Shown: piece after piece, positions 52,166 through 57,183 of the stretch
Numbering within the stretch: position 1 is the stretch's first letter
Layout: every line of letters begins with the position of its first letter
Assembly: GCA_964537685.1 (NCBI GenBank)
Contig: CAZICM010000060.1
Coordinates: 1 to 57,183, forward strand
From: CAZICM01 sp964537685
GTDB lineage: Bacteria > Myxococcota_A > Polyangia > Polyangiales > Polyangiaceae
DNA: 57,183 nt
Direction: 5' to 3'
Made by a program: the position numbers and the translations under genes
The notes under the pieces: model-generated
The model's database searches: none
Seen by the model: only the letters and a program-made list of their open reading frames with translations
What the model was told of the DNA's origin: nothing

Positions 52166-53128
52166 ATGCTCAGCAAAACCTTCGCCTGCGCTGTCTCATT
52201 CACTCTCGCGCTCTTCGCCTCTCAGGCTCTCGCGCAGAATGCCTCGCCCCAACCCCCTCAACATTCAGCCCCAAATCCAAATGCAAGACACTGCCTCCGC
52301 GATGGCAAACGTAAAATCTACTTCGATCAGCTCCTCTTAGGCGGTCTCAACCCCCGAGGCGCCGAACACGATCTGGCCATCACCTTCTGCGCTCCCCTCA
52401 TCACCGAACCAGGCATTTTGTTCGATTTCACCAATGTCGAGGTCGGTATCCAAAACTATACTTCCGGCGTCTATACCTACTTGGGCGGCTTCGTCTCCCT
52501 TACCCCGCTCTCATTCCTTCAATTACGCGCCCAATTCACTGGAATTGGCCTCTGGACCCTCCCTCTCGACGGCGCAGGCCATTTTCCTGTCCAAAATTAT
52601 GATTCCGCCTTCGATTCGCCCGATCTCCCCAAAGATAATGCCCAGTCCACTCAGGGCTATAGCGCTATGTTCAGTGCCGCCTTGCGAGGCTCCATTCCCA
52701 TTAAAAACAATTTTAATGTAATTGTGTCCAATACAGTGCAAGGCGAAAGCGTACGCTTCGGCGACGACCCTTATTATTATAATTTGCGTAACGATCTCAT
52801 TCTCGCCAAAAACGATTGGGTATTTAAAAATACGACCGTCGCCCTCGCCGAATACACCCGGGGCTCCAACGACTCAACCAATCTGAGCGTAATGGCCGGT
52901 GTTTTTAATGAATATACCCTCGTACCTTCCTCCGACTACGAAACCGACCTCTTGGCCCTTATTTTGATCGGCGTCCTGCGCCGCCCAGGCTCCACCGTCC
53001 GCAGCCTATCGGCCTTTGTACGCCCCGGTTATTATTTGGCCCACGCTTCCAAAGCCCAATTCCGCAATCACGAAGCCGCCGTCCTCATCGGCCTCGGCGC
53101 CGTTTACGAAGTGTATTCAGCCCCCTAA
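52166..53128 (+). CDS. Predicted outer-membrane beta-barrel protein
   Basis: The 320-residue protein starts at ATG 52166; the open frame that reaches back to 51914 is a shadow of paralogue B. The signal peptide ends at QALAQN. The mature part has repeated amphipathic strands (GVYTYLGGFVSLTPLSFLQLRAQFTGI, AMFSAALRGSIPIKNNFNVIV, WVFKNTTVALAEYTRG, SLSAFVRPGYYLAH) and ends with LIGLGAVYEVYSAP, consistent with a barrel of 12 or more strands. No Shine-Dalgarno-like sequence precedes the ATG; the leader is pyrimidine-rich. It lies 32 bp after the Gly-rich lipoprotein gene on the same strand. Confidence 0.72.
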   Translation: MLSKTFACAVSFTLALFASQALAQNASPQPPQHSAPNPNARHCLRDGKRKIYFDQLLLGGLNPRGAEHDLAITFCAPLITEPGILFDFTNVEVGIQNYTSGVYTYLGGFVSLTPLSFLQLRAQFTGIGLWTLPLDGAGHFPVQNYDSAFDSPDLPKDNAQSTQGYSAMFSAALRGSIPIKNNFNVIVSNTVQGESVRFGDDPYYYNLRNDLILAKNDWVFKNTTVALAEYTRGSNDSTNLSVMAGVFNEYTLVPSSDYETDLLALILIGVLRRPGSTVRSLSAFVRPGYYLAHASKAQFRNHEAAVLIGLGAVYEVYSAP

Positions 53129-53250
53129 AATATCCCCGAATTCACTAAAAAAATATTTACCAGCCTCTAAAAACGCTCGCCATCGGCCTTGCGCCGTAGT
53201 ACGGATCGCGCGCTTTCAAGCTCTGGGTTCAACCGGGTTAACGCTCCGCC

Positions 53251-55158
53251 ATGCAACAAAACCTTCATTTTCCGATAAAACGAAACTCGTCCGCGCTCTT
53301 TGCCATCGCCGCCCTCTTATGGGCGTGTGGACCAAGCGCCGAACCGCTAACCCCTTCGCCGCCCGTTGCGCCTCCTTCCAGCTCGGCGGCTGTCACGCCC
53401 AAGGCCGAACAGCCCCCCAGTATTTCGCCCGATCCACAAGCGATCGAACGCCTTCGCGCCGATGTCGCTTATCTGGCCTCGCCCGAACTCAAAGGCCGGG
53501 GCACAGGCGACGAAGGCGCAAAATTGGCAGCCGATTTTATTGCCAAACGCTTTACCGAGCTTGGGCTTTTGCCTTTCGGCGATAAAGATGAAAAAGGCCA
53601 AGCCACGTATTTCCAGCGCTTTTCCGCGCGCGTGGGCGCCAAGGTCGACCAGCCCTCGCTCAGCTTCGAGTCCGGTAAACCGGCCAAAAAGACCGTTATG
53701 GAAGCCAATGCGATGGTAACGGCCGATGGAAGCGCGAGCGGCACCATCAGCGGAGAAGCGGTATTTGTCGGCTATGGAATCGTCGCTCCCGCATTGAATT
53801 GGGACGATTATGCGGGAGCCAATCTCGAAGGGAAAATCGCCGTTATTTTAAGCGGAGCTCCCAAGGTCGAAGGTAAAGATAAAAAACCCGATGTCCTGCG
53901 CGATTTTGGAAGCATTCGCTATAAATTGCGCACCGCCCGCGAACATAAAGCCGTGGGTGTCATTGTCATTGCCGCCGGTGATGAATTGCCCGCTGCGCCC
54001 AATGATTCGACAAGCATGGGATTGCCCGCTCTTATCGCCAAACGCTCGAATGCCGATAAATTCTTGAGCGGCGCAAAACTCGCCGACAAAAAAACCTGGG
54101 AAGTCACAGCGTCCTCCAAGGCCAGGCCCCTCGGAAAAAATATCATTTCAATCACAACGACAATCAATCCGATTGTAAAAGATGCATGGAATGTCGTTGC
54201 CATGCTGCCCGCCCGCTCCACATCAAAAACGGCTTCGGAATGGGTGGTGATGGGCGCCCATTACGATCATTTAGGCATGGGCGAAACCAGCGCATCGAGA
54301 GCTCCAGGCTCGAATACGCCGCATTTGGGCGCCGACGACAATGCATCAGGCACAGCGCTTCTCCTCGAATCGGCAAGGCGTTTCTCAAAGCTCGAGACCA
54401 AGCCCGCCCGCAATATCGCTTTTATTGCCTTTGGCGCCGAAGAGATTGGCGCGATCGGCTCGCATCATTGGGTTCAAAATCCTCCCATTGCAATCAATTC
54501 GGTTGTGGCGATGGTCAATGCGGATATGGTGGGACGCCTGCGCGACGATAAATTGGTGGTGGATGGAACGAAAACCGCCGCGAATTGGGAAGAAGTCGCC
54601 AAAGCCGCCAATTTAGGGCTGAATTTAAATTTGGTCTTTGGCGCGGAAGGATTTGGAGCCAGCGATCACGCCTCATTCACGGCGGCCCGGGTGCCCGTAT
54701 CCTTTTTATTTACGGGCGTGCACGACGATTATCATAAGCCCAGCGACACTGCCGATAAAATTAATTTTGCCGGCCAGGAACGGGTGACCACGCTTGCGTC
54801 CCGCATTGCGCTTGCGGCCGCGGAAAGGCCCGATCGGATGGTGTTTATGGATGCTCCGGCGGATCCCAATAAATCCTCGCGCGGAGGCTTTAAGGTTTCA
54901 ATGGGTACGGTGCCCGATTATGCCTTTGAAGGCAAAGGGATGAAGCTTTCCGGCGTGAGGCCCGACGCGCCCGCCCAAAGGGCAGGTATGCAAGCCGGCG
55001 ATATTATCGTGAAAGTCGGCTCCCATGAGATTACCAACGTGCACGATTTTATGTTTTCGTTGAAGGAACTCGAGCCTGGTAAAGAAATCGTTGTCGAGGT
55101 GCTCCGGGATGGAAAAGCCGTGCCGCTGAAGGTGATTCCCGCTCCGGGTACCCGCTGA
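53251..55158 (+). CDS. M28 zinc peptidase with PA and PDZ domains, lipoprotein
   Basis: This is a 635-residue protein. The lipobox-like LLWAC (C26) starts a Pro/Ser linker. Residues ~65-300 contain the split N-terminal part and a PA-type insert (GEAVFVGYGIVAPALNWDDYAGANLEGKIAVILSG). The M28 core has all expected metal ligands: GAHYDHLGM, GADDNASG, AFGAEEIG, NADMVGR and VHDDYHKPSDT. The C-terminal ~85 residues are a PDZ domain (MKLSGVRPDAPAQRAGMQAGDIIVKVGSHEI). This matches the group of secreted M28 aminopeptidases with PDZ tails found in many Bacteroidota and Myxococcota. It is related to the smaller M28 lipoprotein at 24295 only within the catalytic core. The FGE-like gene follows 18 bp later. 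Confidence 0.93.
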   Translation: MQQNLHFPIKRNSSALFAIAALLWACGPSAEPLTPSPPVAPPSSSAAVTPKAEQPPSISPDPQAIERLRADVAYLASPELKGRGTGDEGAKLAADFIAKRFTELGLLPFGDKDEKGQATYFQRFSARVGAKVDQPSLSFESGKPAKKTVMEANAMVTADGSASGTISGEAVFVGYGIVAPALNWDDYAGANLEGKIAVILSGAPKVEGKDKKPDVLRDFGSIRYKLRTAREHKAVGVIVIAAGDELPAAPNDSTSMGLPALIAKRSNADKFLSGAKLADKKTWEVTASSKARPLGKNIISITTTINPIVKDAWNVVAMLPARSTSKTASEWVVMGAHYDHLGMGETSASRAPGSNTPHLGADDNASGTALLLESARRFSKLETKPARNIAFIAFGAEEIGAIGSHHWVQNPPIAINSVVAMVNADMVGRLRDDKLVVDGTKTAANWEEVAKAANLGLNLNLVFGAEGFGASDHASFTAARVPVSFLFTGVHDDYHKPSDTADKINFAGQERVTTLASRIALAAAERPDRMVFMDAPADPNKSSRGGFKVSMGTVPDYAFEGKGMKLSGVRPDAPAQRAGMQAGDIIVKVGSHEITNVHDFMFSLKELEPGKEIVVEVLRDGKAVPLKVIPAPGTR

Positions 55159-55176
55159 TTCAGGTGTTGTAGCGAT

Positions 55177-56205
55177 ATGCTTAGAGCGAGAATTTTCGCG
55201 CTGCGCGTTGGCGCGGGCACGCTGTTGATCTCGGGTCTGTCAGGATTGGTTCTCGGCGGAGGATGCAATTCAAACAATGGGTCGTCCAATTTGATGGACG
55301 CTTCCGCAGCGGATGCGGCGGAAAATCCTATCGATTCTGGCTCCAATTTAATTGTCGACAGCGGAGGGCCGGATCAAAAAGACGCCGAAGCACTGGATGG
55401 AGCGTCAAATGCGGACGGGGCAGGCGAAGACGCAGGCCAATTACCGGGCACCTCGGAAGGATGTCCCGATGATATGGTACTGGTGGCAGGCAATTATTGC
55501 CCCAATGCCGAGCAGGCATGCCTAGAGCATCACAGCGAATACAACAACGATCAGAAGAAAAAGAAAAAGAAAAAAGACAAGGGCGAGGAAGGCGGCAAAA
55601 GCACGGTCAGCGAACGCTGCCTCCGCTACAAAGAGCCATCCGTTTGCCTATCCAAGGAAAGAAAGCCCATGCGCTTTTGCATGGATCGCTACGAATATCC
55701 CAATAAAAAAGGCGAATTGCCCGCGCTTTTAATTTCCTGGACCGACGCCAAAAAAACCTGTGAATCGATTGGAAAGCGTCTTTGCACCGAAGATGAATTT
55801 AATTTTGGCTGTGAGGGGGAGCAAATGCTTCCCTATACCTATGGCTATGTGCGCGACGCTAATAAATGCAATATCGACAAAGAATACAGAAAGCGTGAGA
55901 AGAAATTATATCGTTATGAAAAGTGCATGCAGAGACCTGCGTGCAAGGCACATCTTGAAAAGCTCGATCAGCGGCTGCCGGCCGGCTCGCTTCCCGAATG
56001 CGTTTCACCCTTTGGCGTATACGATTTAAATGGCAACATTAACGAATGGGTATCTCTACCGGGCGAGGAATATCCTAACCGAAGCGGATTAAAGGGCGGC
56101 TGGTGGGGTCCGGTCCGGGGGCGCTGCCGACCCACGGTGGGATTTCATAAAGAAGACGATTACGGCTATGAAGAAGGGTTTCGCTGTTGCAAGGACGCCC
56201 AATAG
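55177..56205 (+). CDS. Lipoprotein with formylglycine-generating-enzyme (SUMF1)-like domain
   Basis: This is a 342-residue protein. The signal ends at VLGGGC (C30), followed by ~60 Asp/Ala/Ser-rich residues. Residues ~95-340 resemble the FGE/SUMF1 fold: DDMVLVAGNYC, FCMDRYEYPNKKGELPALLISWTDAKKTCESIGKRLCTEDEFNFGCEG, then FGVYDLNGNINEWVSLPG, GLKGGWWGPVRGRCRPTVGFHKEDD and GFRCC. A Lys-rich insert (seven Lys in a row near 127) interrupts the start of the domain. The copper-binding Cys pair of true FGE is not clearly preserved, so I read it as a non-catalytic FGE-like (C-type-lectin-like) protein, as is common in myxobacteria. It is co-directional with the M28-PDZ gene. Confidence 0.85.
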   Translation: MLRARIFALRVGAGTLLISGLSGLVLGGGCNSNNGSSNLMDASAADAAENPIDSGSNLIVDSGGPDQKDAEALDGASNADGAGEDAGQLPGTSEGCPDDMVLVAGNYCPNAEQACLEHHSEYNNDQKKKKKKKDKGEEGGKSTVSERCLRYKEPSVCLSKERKPMRFCMDRYEYPNKKGELPALLISWTDAKKTCESIGKRLCTEDEFNFGCEGEQMLPYTYGYVRDANKCNIDKEYRKREKKLYRYEKCMQRPACKAHLEKLDQRLPAGSLPECVSPFGVYDLNGNINEWVSLPGEEYPNRSGLKGGWWGPVRGRCRPTVGFHKEDDYGYEEGFRCCKDAQ

Positions 56206-56289
56206 TTTTTTGAAAAATTTTGAAAATTTTTTGCTTTCGCCCGGCGTAAGCTTTTCGGGCGGATATCGTTTGAGCGGAGGAGATCGATC

Positions 56290-56802
56290 ATGAAGGTACA
56301 AAAGACATTGTTGCGGGGCGCTGCATTGCTGGGATTGCTTTTTTCGTGGGGCGTGCTCGCGTCGGCGTGTTCGCGGGGCCGTGATGCGGAAGATCCTTCT
56401 GCCCAGCAGCAACAGCAGCCTCCGCCTTATGGTCAGCCTCAGCCCTATGGCCAGCCGCAGCCTTATGGTCAGCCGCAGCCTTATGGTCAACCTCAGCCCT
56501 ATGGCCAGCCGCAGCCCTATGGTCAACCGCAGCCTTATGGTCAACCGCAGCCCTATGGCCAGCCGCAGCCTTATGGTCAACCGCAGCCCTATGGCCAGCC
56601 GCAGCCGCAGCCTCAGCCCACGCAGCCTTCTGGAGGCGCGAATAACCCATTGGCGATGCCCTGTTCGGCTGACGGTCCGGTCTGTGGTTTTCACCGCTGC
56701 AACACACAAATCGGCAAATGCGCGGTGCCCTGCGGATCGAGTGCGGATTGTACTTCGGGATTTGGGTGCGCGGCTGGTCTGTGCGTTCCAGGCGCTCAAT
56801 AG
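56290..56802 (+). CDS. Lipoprotein with PYGQPQ repeats and small Cys-rich domain
   Basis: The 170-residue protein has a strong ribosome-binding site (GGAGGAG, 7 bases before the ATG) and a lipobox signal (GVLASAC, C27). Residues ~46-105 are ten copies of PYGQPQ preceded by a Gln run and followed by PQPQPTQ, a flexible spacer that could reach across the envelope or peptidoglycan. The last ~50 residues carry eight Cys (CSADGPVCGFHRCNTQIGKCAVPCGSSADC and onward), a compact disulfide-bonded domain like those in the other Cys-rich proteins here. The role is unknown. Confidence 0.82.
   Translation: MKVQKTLLRGAALLGLLFSWGVLASACSRGRDAEDPSAQQQQQPPPYGQPQPYGQPQPYGQPQPYGQPQPYGQPQPYGQPQPYGQPQPYGQPQPYGQPQPYGQPQPQPQPTQPSGGANNPLAMPCSADGPVCGFHRCNTQIGKCAVPCGSSADCTSGFGCAAGLCVPGAQ
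56425..56604 (+). repeat. 18-bp tandem repeat, ten copies
   Basis: Ten 18-base units fill 56425-56604 exactly, each encoding PYGQPQ. Units vary only at wobble positions (cct/ccc, ggt/ggc, cag/caa), and the variants recur in a patchy order, as expected from unequal exchange or slippage. Confidence 0.97.
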
Positions 56803-57001
56803 AAGAACCCAGCTCATCAAGCTGTTATCGATGGGGGCTCGCGCAATACATTGCGCTCTGCCCCCAAACCCCCGTGCGCGCCTTTTGGCGTCGGTTGGGC
56901 TTCCTCACCGTACGATGTTTGAGGATCATTTCGATCGGCGCCGTACCTGAGGGATGGGGTTCCATATAAATGGTATTGCCTTTTGCGCAATCCTTTTGTA
57001 G

Positions 57002-57021
57002 TTGCATGATCCCTCATGCAA
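57002..57021. promoter_or_regulatory. Perfect inverted repeat over the Rpn-like start codon
   Basis: TTGCATGA (57002-57009) and TCATGCAA (57014-57021) are perfect reverse complements separated by four bases. The second arm contains the ATG of the gene at 57016. It could be an operator or an mRNA hairpin hiding the start codon. A weak TTGCCT-N17-TAGTTG promoter (56976-57004) ends inside it. Confidence 0.5.
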
Positions 57022-57183
57022 TCGAGCGATGCAGCCCCGCCCAGCGACGATTTTCACCAAAATCCTCACGATAGTCTTTTCCGCTCGATGTTCTCTGAGC
57101 CTGAGAATGCAGCGGGGTTGTTGCGTCAAGCACCAGAGCAGTGGAGATCCCTGGATGCCGTTGCGCATGCTGGCTTATCAAGT
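57016..57183 (+). CDS. Rpn/YhgA-like PD-(D/E)XK nuclease-transposase family protein, partial (5' end)
   Basis: The frame opens at ATG 57016 and stays open through the window edge: 56 codons. After a short polar start it reads NPHDSLFRSMFSEPENAAGLLR, which is the conserved opening of the Rpn/YhgA-like family (PHDxxFRxxFSxPExAxxLLR). Those proteins carry a PD-(D/E)XK nuclease domain and promote RecA-independent recombination; some act in phage defence. The catalytic residues lie beyond the edge. No transposon ends or duplications were seen nearby. Confidence 0.75.
   Translation, partial: MQSSDAAPPSDDFHQNPHDSLFRSMFSEPENAAGLLRQAPEQWRSLDAVAHAGLSS

Noticed and set aside
56238..56261. Stem-loop as terminator of the FGE-like gene
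   Set aside because: Arms CGCCCG and CGGGCG can pair, but the loop is 12 bases and no T-run follows.
56089..56820. 243-residue frame with RLRLAIGLRLT repeats on the minus strand
   Set aside because: Antisense reading of the PYGQPQ repeat array.
56926..57168. 80-residue minus-strand frame at the right end
   Set aside because: It is opposite the Rpn-like frame, which has clear family wording.
1..57183. rRNA, tRNA, integrase or prophage genes
   Set aside because: I looked for conserved RNA landmarks and mobile-element proteins on both strands and recognised none apart from the Rpn-like start.

Overview
The window looks like chromosome from a myxobacterium-type organism (Myxococcota, probably Polyangia-like). 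The signs are two Hanks-type Ser/Thr kinases with C-terminal membrane anchors, TPR plus PEGA proteins, a very large number of lipobox signal peptides, Cys-rich and Gly-rich secreted proteins, one MYXO-CTERM-like C-terminal sorting tail, and long HEAT/TPR proteins. No rRNA, tRNA, CRISPR array, integrase or intact insertion sequence was recognised. Both window ends cut genes: an SpvB/Rhs-type secreted protein on the left and an Rpn/YhgA-like nuclease-transposase on the right.

Layout. 1-3600 (minus): EF-G-like GTPase, a degenerate K+-channel/RCK protein and the start of an SpvB-like protein in one probable operon. 3747-7681: a small membrane protein plus a GH113-like hydrolase, converging on a lytic transglycosylase lipoprotein. 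7762-16000: an outer-membrane barrel protein with Ca-binding repeats, a MYXO-CTERM Cys-rich protein, then a compact minus-strand operon kinase -> TPR/PEGA -> propeller lipoprotein. 15870-25422: a 1910-residue TPR protein, a second kinase, and an operon of M28 peptidase, GNAT acetyltransferase and an ExbD-like lipoprotein. 25504-33144 (plus): a four-gene MoxR AAA+ / DUF5682 / VWA / SWIM-HEAT cluster matching the yehLMPQ arrangement of enterobacteria. 33127-38000: ABC1/UbiB kinase-like protein, NadA, a DUF962/Mpo1-like protein, deoxynucleoside kinase, and a lipoprotein containing a dispersed-repeat-like 15-mer. 38336-41487 (minus): a P-loop NTPase overlapping an iSTAND-like/TPR partner, followed by an orphan protein; this is the best candidate here for an undescribed conflict system. 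41610-49000: DUF4920 and VWA lipoproteins, TlpA-like thioredoxin, a HEAT membrane protein, CutA, and another TPR/PEGA protein. 49070-56802: two tandem paralogous Gly-rich lipoproteins, an outer-membrane barrel, an M28-PDZ peptidase, an FGE-like lipoprotein and a PYGQPQ-repeat lipoprotein.

Two themes recur. First, the cell envelope dominates: well over a third of the genes encode lipoproteins or outer-membrane proteins, and kinases and PEGA proteins sit among them. Second, packing is extreme: all six convergent gene junctions overlap by 15-29 bp or are separated by fewer than 7 bp, leaving no intergenic room for ordinary terminators.

All calls come from reading the sequence and from memory of protein families; no database search was run.
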